The notes under the pieces: model-generated
Databases searched by the model: none
What the model saw: only the letters and a program-made list of their open reading frames with translations
What the model was told of the DNA's origin: nothing
Assembly (NCBI RefSeq): GCF_000620105.1
Contig: NZ_JHVK01000010.1
Span: 1-64,000 of the forward strand
Direction: 5' to 3'
Source: Microvirgula aerodenitrificans DSM 15089
Lineage (GTDB): Bacteria > Pseudomonadota > Gammaproteobacteria > Burkholderiales > Aquaspirillaceae
DNA: 64,000 nucleotides
Part shown: in pieces, positions 46,300-61,294 of the stretch
Layout: each line of letters begins with the position of its first letter
How positions within the stretch are numbered: position 1 is the stretch's first letter
Made by a program: the position numbers and the translations under genes

Positions 46300-47646
46300 A
46301 TGCCGATGACGACCGACACCCCCCCGCGCCGCGCCAGCTGGCTTGGACACCACCGTGGCACCGTTTCCCTGGCCGTGGCCGTGGCCGGGCTGGTGGCCGG
46401 CGAGGCCGCAACCCGTGCCGGCCTGCTGCCCCCGCATGTCGGCCGGGTGCTGGTTACCGCTTTTGAAGGGGCGACGGTCGGCGGCCTGGCTGACTGGTTC
46501 GCCGTGTCCGCCCTGTTCCGCCGCATTCCGATCCCGCTGGTGGCCCGTCATACCGACCTGCTGGCGCGCAAGCGCGAGCGGCTGGCCGACGGCATCGTCG
46601 AGATGGTGGAGACGCACTGGCTGTCGCCGGCCGTGGTGCGCGAGCGGCTGGCCGGGGTGTCGTTTTCCGGGCTGATTGCCTCTTACCTGCGCGATCCGCG
46701 CAACCGCGACAGCGTGCGCCGCGCGCTGCGCGGCTTTATCGTGCCGCTGACGGCGGCACTGGAACACCCGACCTTCGTCGAGGCCATCGCTGCCGGCGCA
46801 CGGTCCCGGCTGGCGACGGCCGATCTGGGCCGGCCGCTGGGGCAGGGGCTGGCGCAGGTACTGGCCGATCCGGCCATCCAGCATCGGCTGGGCGACGGGC
46901 TGGCTGACGTGCTCGGCGCGGCGCTGGGCAAGGCCGAACTGCAGGCCTGGCTCCGCGATGCGCTGCTGTCGGCACTGTCCGAGTATGCGCACGAGGGCTG
47001 GTGGGAATCGACCAAGATCCGGCTGGCCAGGCTGTTCCTCGATGGCGATGATGATGCCGGCAAGGTCGAACACCTGGTCGGCGAGATGGCGGAACGGCTG
47101 CAACTGGTGCTGGCCGAGGTGCGCGCCGATCCGGCCCACCCGCTGCGGCTCGGCCTGTATGCGGCGCTGCATCGCTGGGCGACGCGGATGGCGGACGGCG
47201 AAGCGCCTTCGGCCGCCATGCTGACCGCCGGTCTGCGCGAGTTGCTGGACAAGGCGCTGCAGCCCGGTGGCGCGCTGACCGGCTGGCTCGCCATGCTGCG
47301 GCACGAGCTGGATGCCGCGCTGGACGATCCGGCCTCGGCCGCCAGCTTGCGACTGGATGCGATGATCGGCGGCGCGATTGCCCATTTCCTGACCCACGAC
47401 GACACCCGGAACGGCTTCGACGATATCGTGCGGCGGCTGATTGTCGAAGTGATCGAATCGCGTCCGCAACTGATCGGCGATACCGTCCGTCTGTCGCTGT
47501 CCGAATCCAGGCTGCCGACCCGGGCGCTGGTGCGGCAGATCGAGGACAAGGTCGGCGAGGAGCTGCAGTGGATTCGCGTCAACGGCGCCGTAGTCGGCGG
47601 ACTGGCCGCTGCCGTGATCGCCCTGACCCGGCTGTGGCTCGGCTGA
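46300..47646 (+). CDS. DUF445 family membrane-associated protein
   Basis: 448 residues. Helix near 22-40, then GATVGGLADWFAVSALFRRIPIPLVARHT (the DUF445/YjiN signature), a long amphipathic helical middle, and a final hydrophobic segment VVGGLAAAVIALTRLWLG. Function unknown. The start could be either of two nearby ATGs (46300 or 46306). Confidence 0.7.
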   Translation: MPMTTDTPPRRASWLGHHRGTVSLAVAVAGLVAGEAATRAGLLPPHVGRVLVTAFEGATVGGLADWFAVSALFRRIPIPLVARHTDLLARKRERLADGIVEMVETHWLSPAVVRERLAGVSFSGLIASYLRDPRNRDSVRRALRGFIVPLTAALEHPTFVEAIAAGARSRLATADLGRPLGQGLAQVLADPAIQHRLGDGLADVLGAALGKAELQAWLRDALLSALSEYAHEGWWESTKIRLARLFLDGDDDAGKVEHLVGEMAERLQLVLAEVRADPAHPLRLGLYAALHRWATRMADGEAPSAAMLTAGLRELLDKALQPGGALTGWLAMLRHELDAALDDPASAASLRLDAMIGGAIAHFLTHDDTRNGFDDIVRRLIVEVIESRPQLIGDTVRLSLSESRLPTRALVRQIEDKVGEELQWIRVNGAVVGGLAAAVIALTRLWLG

Positions 47647-47655
47647 ACGGGCGAC

Positions 47656-48408
47656 TCATTCGCCCATGAAGCGTCGCGCGTAGCGGGCGTCGACCCGGTC
47701 CATCGGCATCAGCATGAAAAAATCGGCGCAATTGAAGTCCGGGTCCCAGGCCGGCTCGCCGCACACCAGGCTGCCGGCGCGCAGGTAGCCCTTGATCAGC
47801 GGTGGCATGGCGACGTCGAGGGCATCATCGACATGGCCGAGCGGCAGCGGCAGATGCGGAAACACGCGCCAGTCCGCCGGTGCCAGATGGCGCTGCTCCA
47901 GATAGCGGTACAGGCTGACGGCCTGGTGGCCGCCATCGGCCAGACTGACACTGGCACAGCCGGCCAGGTAGTCGCCGCCGACCCGGCGGACGTAATCGGC
48001 CAGCCCGGCCCACAGCAGCGCAATCACGGCACCGGAGCGGAAATCGGGATGGACGCACGAGCGGCCGACCTCGACCAGCCGCGGCCGGATGTGCGCCAGC
48101 CGGCTCAGGTCGAACTCATGCTCGGAATACAGCATCGGCGCCTGATGGGCGCGGCCGGGCGGCAGCATGCGGTAGGTGCCGACCACGCGGCCGGTTGCGG
48201 TTTCGGTCACGATCAGGTGATCGCAGATGGCGTCATAGTCGTCGCGGTCGGTCTGTTCCGCTGCCGACGCCAGTGTGGCGCCCATTTCGGTGGCAAAGAC
48301 GTCGTAGCGCAGTTTCTGTGCGGCACGGATGGCCGAGGCGGTGTCGGCAACGCCGACAACAAGGCGCGGCGTGCGCCGGGGCGACGGGGCGGTATTCAGG
48401 TCGAGCAT
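47656..48408 (-). CDS. GNAT-fold acyltransferase, OlsB/hemolysin-like
   Basis: 250 residues. Signatures of the OlsB type N-acyltransferase are LRYDVFATEMGA, CDHLIV, VGTYRML and EVGRSCVHPDFRSG, ending with a GDYLAGCASVSL segment. OlsB transfers 3-hydroxyacyl chains from ACP to ornithine in ornithine-lipid synthesis; the second enzyme OlsA is not nearby, so the substrate is unproven. Convergent with DUF445. Confidence 0.7.
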   Translation of the reverse strand: MLDLNTAPSPRRTPRLVVGVADTASAIRAAQKLRYDVFATEMGATLASAAEQTDRDDYDAICDHLIVTETATGRVVGTYRMLPPGRAHQAPMLYSEHEFDLSRLAHIRPRLVEVGRSCVHPDFRSGAVIALLWAGLADYVRRVGGDYLAGCASVSLADGGHQAVSLYRYLEQRHLAPADWRVFPHLPLPLGHVDDALDVAMPPLIKGYLRAGSLVCGEPAWDPDFNCADFFMLMPMDRVDARYARRFMGE

Positions 48409-48641
48409 GGCGTGTTTCTCCGGTCACGAGAGGACGGAGTGCATGCTAGGCAGCGCAAATGACGCGACGTTGACGCCGGCATTGCAGCCTGAAGACAGGC
48501 ATGGGCGTGCGGCATGCCGCCGGGACGCGTTTTTGCCGCTTTTGCGGGAATGGCCGGTAAATCAGTGTGTTACGCGAAGCGGCGAATTGGCGTAAAATCA
48601 CGCGTTTTTCTGCGGAAGCGGCGTCAGCCGACCTGCCAGTC

Positions 48642-50540
48642 ATGATTTACCCGACCGAATTCGACGTCATCGTCGTCGGTGGCGGCCACGCCGGCACCGA
48701 AGCGGCACTTGCCAGCGCCCGCATGGGGCGCGCCACACTGCTGCTGACCCACAATATTGAAACGCTCGGCCAGATGTCGTGCAACCCGTCCATCGGCGGC
48801 ATCGGCAAAGGCCATCTGGTCAAGGAAGTCGATGCGCTCGGCGGCGCGATGGCGCTCGCCACCGATATCGGCGGCATCCAGTTCCGTACGCTGAACGGCT
48901 CGAAAGGGCCGGCAGTGCGGGCGACCCGCGCCCAGGCCGACCGGGTGCGCTACAAGGCTGCCATCCGCCACATGCTGGAAAACCAGCCGAATCTGTGGCT
49001 GTTCCAGCAGGCGGTCGACGACCTGCTGCTCGAGGGCGACCGCGTGGCCGGCGCCATTACCCAGGCCGGCATCACCTTCCGGGGACGGTCGCTGGTGCTG
49101 ACCGCCGGCACCTTCCTGTCCGGCAAGATCCATATCGGGCTGGAAAACTACACCGGTGGCCGTGCCGGTGATCCGGCATCCAGCACGCTGGGTGCGCGGC
49201 TGCGCGACTATGCGCTGCCGGTCGGCCGGCTGAAAACCGGCACGCCGCCGCGTCTCGACGGCCGCTCGATCGACTTCAGCGTGCTCGAAGTCCAGCCCGG
49301 CGACGACCCGGCACCGGTGTTCAGCTTCCGCGGTTCGCGCGACATGCATCCGCGCCAGCTGCCGTGCTGGATCACCCACACCAATACCCGGACCCACGAC
49401 ATCATCCGCGCCGGTTTCGACCGTTCGCCGATGTTCACCGGCAAGATCGAGGGCGTCGGACCGCGCTACTGTCCGTCGATCGAGGACAAGATCAATCGTT
49501 TTGCCGACCGCGACAGCCATCAGGTGTTCCTCGAACCGGAAGGGCTCGACACCCACGAGATCTACCCGAACGGCGTGTCGACCTCGCTGCCGTTCGATAT
49601 CCAGCTGGCGGCGATCCGCAGCATGCGCGGGCTGGAGAATGCCCATATCCTGCGTCCCGGCTATGCGATCGAGTACGACTACTTCGATCCGCGCGCACTG
49701 AAGCTGACGCTGGAATCCAAGAATATCGCCGGACTGTTCTTCGCCGGGCAGGTGAACGGCACCACCGGCTACGAGGAAGCGGCGGCGCAGGGGCTGCTGG
49801 CCGGGCTGAACGCCGCCCGCCATGCAACCGGCGACGACGGCTGGTCGCCGCGGCGCGACCAGGCCTACCTTGGCGTGCTGGCTGACGACCTGACCACGCT
49901 CGGCGTGACCGAGCCGTACCGGATGTTCACCAGCCGTGCCGAATACCGGCTGCAGTTGCGCGAGGACAATGCCGACCTGCGTCTGACCGAGCAGGGGCGC
50001 CGCCTGGGGCTGGTCGGCGACGCGCAATGGGCGCTGTTCGAAACCAAGCGCGAAGCGATCGAGCGCGAACTGGGCCGGCTGCGCTCGACCTGGATCAACT
50101 CGAAACTGGTGGCCGTGCATGAGGCGGAGCGCGTGCTGGGACAGCCGGTCGAGCGCGAGTATTCGCTGGCCGACCTGCTGAAGCGGCCCGACGTCGACTA
50201 TGCCGGCCTGTCGACGCTGAGCGCGTTCGGCACCCCGGTCGACGATCCCGTGGTTGCCGAGCAGGTGGAAATTCAGGTGAAATACCAGGGTTATATTGAT
50301 CGGCAGCAGGATGAAGTCGCCCGGCGCGATACCATGGAGCACATCCGCCTGCCTGCCGACCTCGATTTTGCCGCCGTGTCCGGTCTGTCGAAGGAGGTCC
50401 AGCAGAAGCTGGCGACGCACCGTCCGGAAACCCTGGGCCAGGCGTCGAGAATCTCCGGCATCACCCCGGCGGCGATATCCCTGCTGCTCGTTCATTTGAA
50501 ACGGGCCGGCCTAGTCACGAAAGCCAAAGAATGTCCCTGA
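48642..50540 (+). CDS. mnmG: tRNA uridine-5-carboxymethylaminomethyl synthesis enzyme
   Basis: 632 residues. FAD-binding [17 protein letters not shown] at the N-terminus, the GidA signatures [14 protein letters not shown] and [17 protein letters not shown]. With MnmE it builds cmnm5U34 in tRNAs. ATG 48642 gives the standard N-terminus. It overlaps rsmG by 10 bp, the classic chromosomal order near the origin. Confidence 0.95.
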   Translation: MIYPTEFDVIVVGGGHAGTEAALASARMGRATLLLTHNIETLGQMSCNPSIGGIGKGHLVKEVDALGGAMALATDIGGIQFRTLNGSKGPAVRATRAQADRVRYKAAIRHMLENQPNLWLFQQAVDDLLLEGDRVAGAITQAGITFRGRSLVLTAGTFLSGKIHIGLENYTGGRAGDPASSTLGARLRDYALPVGRLKTGTPPRLDGRSIDFSVLEVQPGDDPAPVFSFRGSRDMHPRQLPCWITHTNTRTHDIIRAGFDRSPMFTGKIEGVGPRYCPSIEDKINRFADRDSHQVFLEPEGLDTHEIYPNGVSTSLPFDIQLAAIRSMRGLENAHILRPGYAIEYDYFDPRALKLTLESKNIAGLFFAGQVNGTTGYEEAAAQGLLAGLNAARHATGDDGWSPRRDQAYLGVLADDLTTLGVTEPYRMFTSRAEYRLQLREDNADLRLTEQGRRLGLVGDAQWALFETKREAIERELGRLRSTWINSKLVAVHEAERVLGQPVEREYSLADLLKRPDVDYAGLSTLSAFGTPVDDPVVAEQVEIQVKYQGYIDRQQDEVARRDTMEHIRLPADLDFAAVSGLSKEVQQKLATHRPETLGQASRISGITPAAISLLLVHLKRAGLVTKAKECP

Positions 50541-51154
50541 AAGACGAACTGCACCTCGGCGCCGACACGCTGGGACTCACGCTTACCGCCGCGCAGGAGC
50601 TCCTGCTGGTCCACTATGTCGAGCTGCTCGACAAGTGGAACAAGGTCTACAACCTGACCGCCGTGCGCGAAACCGAACGCATGGTCGCGTATCACGTCCT
50701 CGACAGCCTGGCCGCGCTGGGCAGCATTCGCGGCAGCCACATCCTCGACGTGGGCTCGGGCGGCGGCATGCCCGGCATCCCGTTCGCCGTGTGCCGGCCG
50801 GACTGGCAACTGACGCTGCTGGATGCGAACCACAAGAAAACCACCTTCCTCAAGCAGGCCGTGATCGAACTCGGACTTGCAAATGCCGACGTGGTCTGCG
50901 AGCGTGTCGAAGCTTTTGCGCCGGAGCGCCGCTTCGACGTCATCACCTCTCGCGCCTTTTCCGAACTGGCCGAGTTCGTGCGCCTCACGCGTCACCTGCT
51001 CGCCGATGGCGGCGAATGGGCCGCGCTGAAGGGCGTGTACCCGGACGAGGAAATCGCGCATTTGCCGGAGGATGTGAAAGTGCTCGACGTGATCGAACTC
51101 AAAGTGCCCGGTCTGGATGCCGACCGGCATCTGGTGCGCCTGGGACTGGCCTGA
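50531..51154 (+). CDS. rsmG: 16S rRNA (guanine527-N7)-methyltransferase
   Basis: 207 residues with the SAM motif [25 protein letters not shown] near the N-terminus, and [11 protein letters not shown]. Methylates G527 of 16S rRNA. Overlaps mnmG by 10 bp. Confidence 0.95.
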   Translation: MSLKDELHLGADTLGLTLTAAQELLLVHYVELLDKWNKVYNLTAVRETERMVAYHVLDSLAALGSIRGSHILDVGSGGGMPGIPFAVCRPDWQLTLLDANHKKTTFLKQAVIELGLANADVVCERVEAFAPERRFDVITSRAFSELAEFVRLTRHLLADGGEWAALKGVYPDEEIAHLPEDVKVLDVIELKVPGLDADRHLVRLGLA

Positions 51155-51155
51155 C

Positions 51156-51938
51156 ATGGCCCGTGTCCTCGCAGTCACCAACCAGAAGGGTGGCGTGGGC
51201 AAGACCACGACCGTCGTCAATCTCGCTGCCAGCCTGGCCGAGAAGGGCCGTCGGGTACTGGTGGTCGACCTCGACCCGCAGGCCAATGCGACCATGGGCT
51301 CCGGCGTCGACAAGTCGCAGCTCGAACACACGGTCTATCACCTGCTGATTGATGCCGCGCCGTTCGACTCGGTATGCTGCCGCAGCGAGGCGGGAGGCTA
51401 TGACCTGCTGCCGGCCAATCGCGACCTGGCTGCGGCCGAGGTCGAGCTGGTCGGTGTCGGCCAGCGCGAAACGCGGCTGCGCGCGGCGCTGGCCACGGTG
51501 AAGTCCGGGTATGACTACATCCTGCTCGACTGTCCGCCGGCGCTGAACCTGCTGACCCTGAACGGGCTGGCCGCCGCCGATGGCGTCATCATCCCGATGC
51601 AGTGCGAGTACTATGCGCTCGAAGGCCTGTCCGACCTGGTGACCACGCTGCGCAAGATGCGCGGCGCGCTGAATCCGGGCATCGACATCGTCGGCCTGCT
51701 GCGGACGATGTTCGATACGCGCTCGACGCTGGCCCAGCAGGTCTCGGCCCAGCTGACCCAGCATTTCGGCGGCAAAGTGTTCACCACCGTGATCCCGCGC
51801 AATGTGCGCCTGGCGGAAGCGCCAAGCTACGGCTTGCCGGTCCTCGCCTATGATCGCGCCGCTCGCGGTGCCCGAGCCTACCTGACGCTGGCCGATGAAT
51901 TGATCGCCCGGCTCGAAACCCAAGCCATACCTGCCTGA
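51156..51938 (+). CDS. parA: Chromosome partition ATPase ParA (Soj)
   Basis: 260 residues with the deviant Walker A KGGVGKTTT at 11-19, DLDPQANAT and the DCPPALNLLT Walker B. Works with ParB on chromosome segregation. Starts one base after the rsmG stop codon (TGACATG). Confidence 0.95.
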   Translation: MARVLAVTNQKGGVGKTTTVVNLAASLAEKGRRVLVVDLDPQANATMGSGVDKSQLEHTVYHLLIDAAPFDSVCCRSEAGGYDLLPANRDLAAAEVELVGVGQRETRLRAALATVKSGYDYILLDCPPALNLLTLNGLAAADGVIIPMQCEYYALEGLSDLVTTLRKMRGALNPGIDIVGLLRTMFDTRSTLAQQVSAQLTQHFGGKVFTTVIPRNVRLAEAPSYGLPVLAYDRAARGARAYLTLADELIARLETQAIPA

Positions 51939-52786
51939 TGATGTCCAAACCCAAATTCAAGGGGCTCGGACGCGGGCTCGACGTATTGCTGGCCGCCAAT
52001 CCGGCCGAAGACCGTCTGGCCACGCTTCCGATCGGCGATATTCGCCCCGGTCGCTACCAGCCCCGCACCCACATGGACGAGGCGGCGCTGGCGCAACTGG
52101 CCGAATCCATCCTCGCCCAGGGGGTCATCCAGCCGATCGTCGTGCGCGAGATCGGTCTGGGCGACTACGAACTGATTGCCGGCGAACGGCGCTGGCGCGC
52201 TGCGCGCAAGGCCGGACTGGCCGAGATCCCCGCCGTGGTGCGTGCCGTGCCGGACGAGGCGGCGCTGGCCATTGCGCTGATCGAGAACATCCAGCGCGAA
52301 CAACTGAACCCGCTGGAAGAGGCCCACGGCATCCAGCGGCTGATCGACGAGTTCGGCATGACCCATGAACGGGCGGCGTCCGCGCTCGGCCGTTCGCGCA
52401 GTGCGGTGACCAACCTGTTACGCTTGCTGAATCTGGCCGAGCCGGTGCAGGACCTGGTCTACGCCGGCCGCATCGACATGGGCCATGCGCGTGCGCTGCT
52501 GCCGCTGCCGGTGCTCGACCAGATCGAACTGGCGCGGGATATCGCCGAACGCGGCCTGTCGGTGCGCGATGCCGAACGGCTGGCGCAGGCGCGCCAGCAG
52601 CCCGAAGAGGACCGCAAGGCACCGCGCAAGGACCCGGACGTACTCCGGCTGGAAGAGGAAATCGCCGAAATTCTCGGCACTACCGTCCATATTCGTCATG
52701 GGTCGAAAGGCCATGGCCGTTTGGTAATTGAATATTCTGACCTGAATTCACTTGATGGTTATCTGCAGAAGCTGAAACGACAATAA
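51938..52786 (+). CDS. parB: Chromosome partition protein ParB (Spo0J)
   Basis: 282 residues: nuclease-like ParB N-terminus (IRPGRYQPRTHMDE), CTP-binding GERRWRAARKAGL and ENIQREQLNPLEEA, and the helix-turn-helix ALGRSRSAVTNLLRLL. The first ATG overlaps the parA stop. No parS site was found in the window. Confidence 0.95.
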   Translation: MMSKPKFKGLGRGLDVLLAANPAEDRLATLPIGDIRPGRYQPRTHMDEAALAQLAESILAQGVIQPIVVREIGLGDYELIAGERRWRAARKAGLAEIPAVVRAVPDEAALAIALIENIQREQLNPLEEAHGIQRLIDEFGMTHERAASALGRSRSAVTNLLRLLNLAEPVQDLVYAGRIDMGHARALLPLPVLDQIELARDIAERGLSVRDAERLAQARQQPEEDRKAPRKDPDVLRLEEEIAEILGTTVHIRHGSKGHGRLVIEYSDLNSLDGYLQKLKRQ

Positions 52787-52787
52787 T

Positions 52788-52811
52788 GTATATCGTTAAA
52801 TTCCGATATAC
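52788..52811. promoter_or_regulatory. Inverted repeat between parB and atpI
   Basis: GTATATCG and CGATATAC pair perfectly over an 8-base AT-rich spacer, right after the parB stop and 18 bp before the -35 box of atpI. No T-run, so it is more likely an operator or weak terminator. Confidence 0.45.
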
Positions 52812-52828
52812 CCATGTCTTTGCCGACG

Positions 52829-52858
52829 TTGACGCTCTTTGCTGCACATCAATATAAT
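52829..52858 (+). promoter_or_regulatory. Sigma-70 promoter of the ATP synthase operon
   Basis: TTGACG (52829-52834) and TATAAT (52853-52858) with an 18-bp spacer, a nearly ideal vegetative promoter, about 30 bp before atpI. Confidence 0.8.
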
Positions 52859-52889
52859 CTACGGGTTTTGACCGCGGGCGTACCCATAT

Positions 52890-54049
<1,160 letters not shown>

Positions 54050-54128
54050 GTTTTCCCCGTCGTCGCCGCCTTCGGGCGGTGGCGACACTGTTTTGCTTTA
54101 CCCTCATCAACCTCGTCCCACCCCTTAG

Positions 54129-54419
<291 letters not shown>

Positions 54420-54470
54420 TGAACCCCGGCCCAGGCCGGATGTTGTTGAACTGACTGGAGGAAAACAAGC

Positions 54471-54941
54471 GTGGATATCAACGCAACACTTCTGGGACAG
54501 GCGATTACCTTCGCCATCCTGGTGTGGTTCACGATGAAATTTGTTTGGCCTCCGCTTACCAACATGATGGACGAGCGCGCCAAACGCATTGCTGATGGTT
54601 TGGCCGCCGCCGAGCGCGGCAAGCAGGATCTGGAACAGGCGAGCAAACGCGTCGAGGAACAGATCCGCACCGCCAAGCAGCAAGCAAGTGAACTCGTGCT
54701 GGCTGCGGAAAAGCGCTCTGGCCAGATCGTGGAAGAAGCGAAGCAGGCCGCACGGAGCGAAGGCGAGAAAATCATCGCCGACGCCCGTGCCGAAATCGGC
54801 CAGGAAGTGCTCCGCGCCAAGGAAGAACTGCGGGGTCAGCTTGCTGATCTGGCTGTCGCCGGCGCCGAGAAAATCCTGAAGCGCGAGATCGATCCCGCCA
54901 AGCACGCTGATCTGCTGGCCTCCATCAAAGCGGAGTTGTAA
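54471..54941 (+). CDS. atpF: ATP synthase F0 subunit b
   Basis: 156 residues: one N-terminal membrane helix ([22 protein letters not shown]) and a long charged coiled coil, the peripheral stalk. GTG start at 54471 follows GGAGGAAAA. Confidence 0.95.
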   Translation: MDINATLLGQAITFAILVWFTMKFVWPPLTNMMDERAKRIADGLAAAERGKQDLEQASKRVEEQIRTAKQQASELVLAAEKRSGQIVEEAKQAARSEGEKIIADARAEIGQEVLRAKEELRGQLADLAVAGAEKILKREIDPAKHADLLASIKAEL

Positions 54942-54948
54942 TCAGCCC

Positions 54949-55485
54949 ATGGCAGAACTCATTACCGTAGCGCGGCCATACGCCGAGGCGGTATTCCGGT
55001 TGGCTAAGGACGAAGGTCGTCTTGCCCAGTGGGAAGAAGCGCTGGTCTGGCTTGCCGCCACCGTGCGCGAACCCGCCGTCGACGCCATCGTCTCCGATCC
55101 GGAGCGTACCCCGGCCGAGATCGAAGCAATGCTGACTGGTGTTCTGGGCGATAAAGCCGATGCCGAGGTCAAGAACCTCGTCGCCGCGCTTGCCGAGAAC
55201 CGCCGTCTGGTGCTCTTGCCGGCCATCGCCGACCAGTTTGACCAGCTGAAGCAGGCGGAAGAGGGCGTGCTGACCGCACATATCGCCTCCGCCTTCCCGC
55301 TTACCGACTCCCAGTCGGCCGAACTCGCAGCGACCCTCAAAGCCAAGTATGGCAAAGAGATTCAACTCGAGGTCAGCGAAGATTCTGCGCTGCTCGGCGG
55401 TGTACGCATCCAGATTGGCGACGACGTGATCGACGCCTCGGTACGCGGCAAACTGCAAGCAATGGCGGTCAGCCTCAAAAGTTAG
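54949..55485 (+). CDS. atpH: ATP synthase F1 subunit delta
   Basis: 178 residues with the delta N-terminus [15 protein letters not shown] and the C-terminal [25 protein letters not shown] signature. Links F1 to the peripheral stalk. Confidence 0.95.
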   Translation: MAELITVARPYAEAVFRLAKDEGRLAQWEEALVWLAATVREPAVDAIVSDPERTPAEIEAMLTGVLGDKADAEVKNLVAALAENRRLVLLPAIADQFDQLKQAEEGVLTAHIASAFPLTDSQSAELAATLKAKYGKEIQLEVSEDSALLGGVRIQIGDDVIDASVRGKLQAMAVSLKS

Positions 55486-55493
55486 GAGAGATC

Positions 55494-57038
55494 ATGCAGT
55501 TGAACCCTTCTGAAATCAGCGAGCTCATTCGCGCGAAGATTCAGAACCTGCCGTCCGCCACCGAAGCGCGTACCACCGGTACGGTCATCTCGGTGACCGA
55601 CGGCGTCATCCGCATTCACGGCCTCAAGGACGCGATGCAGGGTGAAATGCTCGAATTCCCGGGCAATACCTATGGCCTGGCCCTGAACCTGGAACGCGAC
55701 TCCGTCGGCGCCGTGGTGCTGGGCGAGTACGAACACATTTCCGAAGGCGACGAAGTCAAGTGCACGGGTCGCATTCTGGAAGTGCCGGTCGGCCCTGAAC
55801 TGGTCGGTCGTGTCGTGAACTCGCTCGGTCAGCCGATTGACGGCAAGGGTCCGATCGCCGCCAAGGCATCGAGCCCGATCGAAAAGGTCGCGCCGGGCGT
55901 GATCGAACGGAAGTCGGTGGACCAGCCGCTGCAAACCGGCCTGAAGGGCATCGATGCGATGATCCCGATCGGCCGCGGCCAGCGCGAACTGATCATCGGT
56001 GACCGTCAGACCGGCAAGACCGCCGTGGCGCTGGACACCATCGCGAACCAGAAGGGCACCGGCGTCATCTGCATCTACGTCGCCATCGGCCAGAAGGCTT
56101 CGTCGATCGCCAACGTCGTGCGCAAGCTCGAAGACCAGGGCGCGATGGGTCACACCATCATCGTCGCGGCTTCGGCTTCCGAAACCGCCGCCCTGCAATA
56201 CATCGCCCCGTACTCCGGCTGCGCGATGGGCGAATACTTCCGTGACCGTGGTCAGGATGCGCTGATCGTGTACGACGATCTGTCGAAGCAGGCTGTGGCC
56301 TATCGCCAGATCTCGCTGCTGCTGCGCCGTCCGCCGGGCCGTGAAGCCTACCCGGGCGACGTGTTCTATCTGCACAGCCGTCTGCTGGAACGCGCAGCCC
56401 GCGTGAACGCCGACTACGTCGAGAAGTTCACCAACGGTGAAGTCAAGGGCCAGACCGGCTCGCTGACCGCGCTGCCGATCATCGAAACGCAGGCCGGCGA
56501 CGTGTCCGCTTTCGTGCCGACCAACGTGATCTCGATTACCGACGGCCAGATCTTCCTGGAATCCGACCTGTTCAACGCCGGCATCCGCCCGGCCGTGAAC
56601 GCCGGTATCTCGGTGTCGCGCGTCGGTGGTGCAGCCCAGACCAACGTGATCAAGAAGCTCGGCGGCGGTATCCGTCTGGCGCTGGCGCAATACCGCGAAC
56701 TCGCGGCCTTTGCCCAGTTTGCCTCCGACCTCGACGAACTGACCCGCAAGCAGCTGTCGCACGGTGAAATCGTGACCGAGCTGATGAAGCAGAAGCAGTT
56801 CTCGACGCTGAAGATCTCGGAAATGGCCCTGACGCTGTACGGCGTGACCAAGGGTTACTACGAAGGTGTTCCGGTCCGGAAGGCACTGAAGTTCGAAGCT
56901 GATTTCCTGTCGCACATGAAGGCTAACCACGCCGACCTGCTCGCAGACGTGGAAAAGACCGGCAAGCTGTCGGAAGAGAACGACAAGAAACTCGCGCAAG
57001 CGATGGAATCGTTCAAGGCCGGCTACAACTTCGCCTGA
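55494..57038 (+). CDS. atpA: ATP synthase F1 subunit alpha
   Basis: 514 residues with the nucleotide-binding GDRQTGKT and the family signature [22 protein letters not shown]. Forms the regulatory sites of F1. Starts 8 bp after atpH. Confidence 0.97.
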   Translation: MQLNPSEISELIRAKIQNLPSATEARTTGTVISVTDGVIRIHGLKDAMQGEMLEFPGNTYGLALNLERDSVGAVVLGEYEHISEGDEVKCTGRILEVPVGPELVGRVVNSLGQPIDGKGPIAAKASSPIEKVAPGVIERKSVDQPLQTGLKGIDAMIPIGRGQRELIIGDRQTGKTAVALDTIANQKGTGVICIYVAIGQKASSIANVVRKLEDQGAMGHTIIVAASASETAALQYIAPYSGCAMGEYFRDRGQDALIVYDDLSKQAVAYRQISLLLRRPPGREAYPGDVFYLHSRLLERAARVNADYVEKFTNGEVKGQTGSLTALPIIETQAGDVSAFVPTNVISITDGQIFLESDLFNAGIRPAVNAGISVSRVGGAAQTNVIKKLGGGIRLALAQYRELAAFAQFASDLDELTRKQLSHGEIVTELMKQKQFSTLKISEMALTLYGVTKGYYEGVPVRKALKFEADFLSHMKANHADLLADVEKTGKLSEENDKKLAQAMESFKAGYNFA

Positions 57039-57072
57039 TCTTTTCAGACGTCACCACTGAAAGGATTGGGAC

Positions 57073-59351
<2,279 letters not shown>

Positions 59352-59362
59352 AAGGGTAGGCC

Positions 59363-59785
59363 ATGAGTACGATGCATGTGGAAGTGGTCAGCGCCGAGGC
59401 GCAAATCTATTCGGGCGAGGCCGAGTTTCTGGTCGCCCCGGCAGAGATGGGCGAAATCGGTGTGTATCCCCGTCACGTGCCGCTCCTGACCCGTATCAAA
59501 CCGGGCCCGCTGCGCATTCGTGTGCCGGGTCAGGCCGAAGAAGTGATCGTTGCCGTGTCCGGCGGATTGATGGAAATCCAGCCGGACTCGATCACCGTAC
59601 TCGCCGATGTGGCGGTACGGGGCGACGAGCTTGACGAGCAGCGTGCGGAAGCCGCGAAGAAGGCAGCCGAGGCCGCACTGGCCAAGGCGACCGACGATCG
59701 CGAAACCGCCCAGGCCCGTCAGGCACTGAAGACCGCACTGGCCGAGCTGAAGTCGCTCGAGTATCTGCGTCGTCGGGTTCACTAA
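59363..59785 (+). CDS. atpC: ATP synthase F1 subunit epsilon
   Basis: 140 residues: N-terminal beta-sandwich (VVSAEAQIYSGEAEFLVAPAEMGEIGVYPRHVPLLT) and C-terminal helical hairpin. Last gene of the operon; a terminator hairpin follows. Confidence 0.95.
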   Translation: MSTMHVEVVSAEAQIYSGEAEFLVAPAEMGEIGVYPRHVPLLTRIKPGPLRIRVPGQAEEVIVAVSGGLMEIQPDSITVLADVAVRGDELDEQRAEAAKKAAEAALAKATDDRETAQARQALKTALAELKSLEYLRRRVH

Positions 59786-59825
59786 ACCCGGACTGGTACG
59801 AGTGGGGCGGTATGGCCCCAAGCAT

Positions 59826-59865
59826 AAAGGCTGCTATCCTCTCCGGATTGCAGCCTTTTCTTTAT
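59826..59865 (+). terminator. Terminator of the atp operon
   Basis: AAAGGCTGC (59826-59834) pairs with GCAGCCTTT (59850-59858), with an inner ATCC/GGAT stem, followed by TTCTTTATT. It ends only about 11 bp before glmU, so glmU must have some read-through or a promoter inside this stretch. Confidence 0.8.
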
Positions 59866-59875
59866 TGAATCCGAA

Positions 59876-61240
59876 ATGAACGCGCTCAGTACCGTCATTC
59901 TTGCCGCCGGTCGCGGCAAACGCATGTATTCCGACCTGCCGAAAGTCCTGCACCCGATTGGTGGTCAGCCGATGCTCGGCCGGGTCATCACCACCGCGCG
60001 CCAGCTGACGCCGGATGTGCTGGTCGTGGTGTACGGCCACGGCGGCGAACGGGTTCGCGAAACGTTCGCTGGCGACAGCGACCTGCGCTGGGCCGAGCAG
60101 GCACAGCAACTGGGTACCGGCCATGCGCTGAAAATGGCCATGCCGCATCTGCCGGCGGACGGTCAGGTGCTGGTGCTGTACGGCGACGTGCCGCTGATCC
60201 AGGCCGAGACGCTGCGCCGGCTGGCAACGGCGGCCGGCAGCGGCGTCGGCCTGCTGGTCGATACCCTGGACGACCCCACCGGCTATGGCCGCATCGTGCG
60301 CGATGCACATGGCCGGGTCAGCGGCATCGTCGAGCAGAAGGACGCGTCGGCAGTGCAATTGGCGATCCGGGAAATCAACACCGGCATCCTGGTGCTGCCG
60401 GCGGCGCGGCTGGCCGGCTGGCTGAACGAACTCGGCAATGACAATGTGCAGGGCGAGTACTACCTGACCGACGTGATTGCGCTGGCCGTGCGCGACGATG
60501 TCGCGGTGACCACACTGGCCGTGCCGGCCAGCTGGCAGGCGGCCGGGGTGAATGCCAAGCGGCAACTGGCCGAACTGGAACGGATCTTCCAGCGCGAACA
60601 GGCGAATGCGCTGCTGGACCAGGGCGTCACGCTGCTGGACCCGTCCCGCTTCGATCTGCGTGGCGAACTGCAGTGCGGCCGTGACGTCAGCATCGATGTC
60701 GGCTGTGTGTTCGAGGGCCGGGTCATGCTGGGCGACGGCGTGCACATCGGGGCGCATTGCGTGCTGCGCAATGTCAGCCTGGCAGCCGGCTGTGAGGTCC
60801 AGCCGTTCTCGCATCTGGATGGTGCCAGCGTCGGCGAAGGCGCCCGCATCGGTCCGTACGCGCGGCTGCGGCCGGGCGCCGAACTGGCCGGCCACGTGCA
60901 TGTCGGCAACTTTGTCGAGATCAAGAAATCGCGCGTCGGCGAGGGCAGCAAGGTCAATCATCTGACCTATATCGGCGACAGCGACATCGGCCGCGGCGTC
61001 AATGTCGGCGCCGGTACCGTGACCTGCAACTACGATGGCGTGAACAAGTTCCGCACCGTGGTCGAGGACAACGCGTTTATCGGTTCCGGCACCATGCTGG
61101 TCGCACCGGTCAGGATCGAACAGGGCGCAACCATTGGTGCCGGTTCGGTCATTACCCGCACCGCACCGACCGGTGCCCTGACGCTGGCCCGGGCCAAGCA
61201 GATGACGCTGTCCGGCTGGCAGCGACCGAAGAAACCGTAA
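59876..61240 (+). CDS. glmU: Bifunctional N-acetylglucosamine-1-phosphate uridyltransferase / glucosamine-1-phosphate acetyltransferase
   Basis: 454 residues: N-terminal pyrophosphorylase with [17 protein letters not shown], then a C-terminal left-handed beta-helix acetyltransferase with hexapeptide repeats ([22 protein letters not shown]). Makes UDP-GlcNAc for peptidoglycan and LPS. No clear Shine-Dalgarno is seen. Confidence 0.96.
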   Translation: MNALSTVILAAGRGKRMYSDLPKVLHPIGGQPMLGRVITTARQLTPDVLVVVYGHGGERVRETFAGDSDLRWAEQAQQLGTGHALKMAMPHLPADGQVLVLYGDVPLIQAETLRRLATAAGSGVGLLVDTLDDPTGYGRIVRDAHGRVSGIVEQKDASAVQLAIREINTGILVLPAARLAGWLNELGNDNVQGEYYLTDVIALAVRDDVAVTTLAVPASWQAAGVNAKRQLAELERIFQREQANALLDQGVTLLDPSRFDLRGELQCGRDVSIDVGCVFEGRVMLGDGVHIGAHCVLRNVSLAAGCEVQPFSHLDGASVGEGARIGPYARLRPGAELAGHVHVGNFVEIKKSRVGEGSKVNHLTYIGDSDIGRGVNVGAGTVTCNYDGVNKFRTVVEDNAFIGSGTMLVAPVRIEQGATIGAGSVITRTAPTGALTLARAKQMTLSGWQRPKKP

Positions 61241-61288
61241 CGCGCACGCCGGCGACGCTTCGTTACCGATGGGGTCGGGGCCACCGTA

Positions 61289-61294
61289 TATAAT
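61289..61294 (+). promoter_or_regulatory. TATAAT -10 element ahead of glmS
   Basis: A perfect TATAAT 38 bp before the glmS ATG. The -35 side is GC-rich and unconvincing. Confidence 0.45.

Noticed and set aside
51156-52889. parS sites expected near parAB.
   Set aside because: No copy of the known 16-bp parS palindrome was found by eye in the window.
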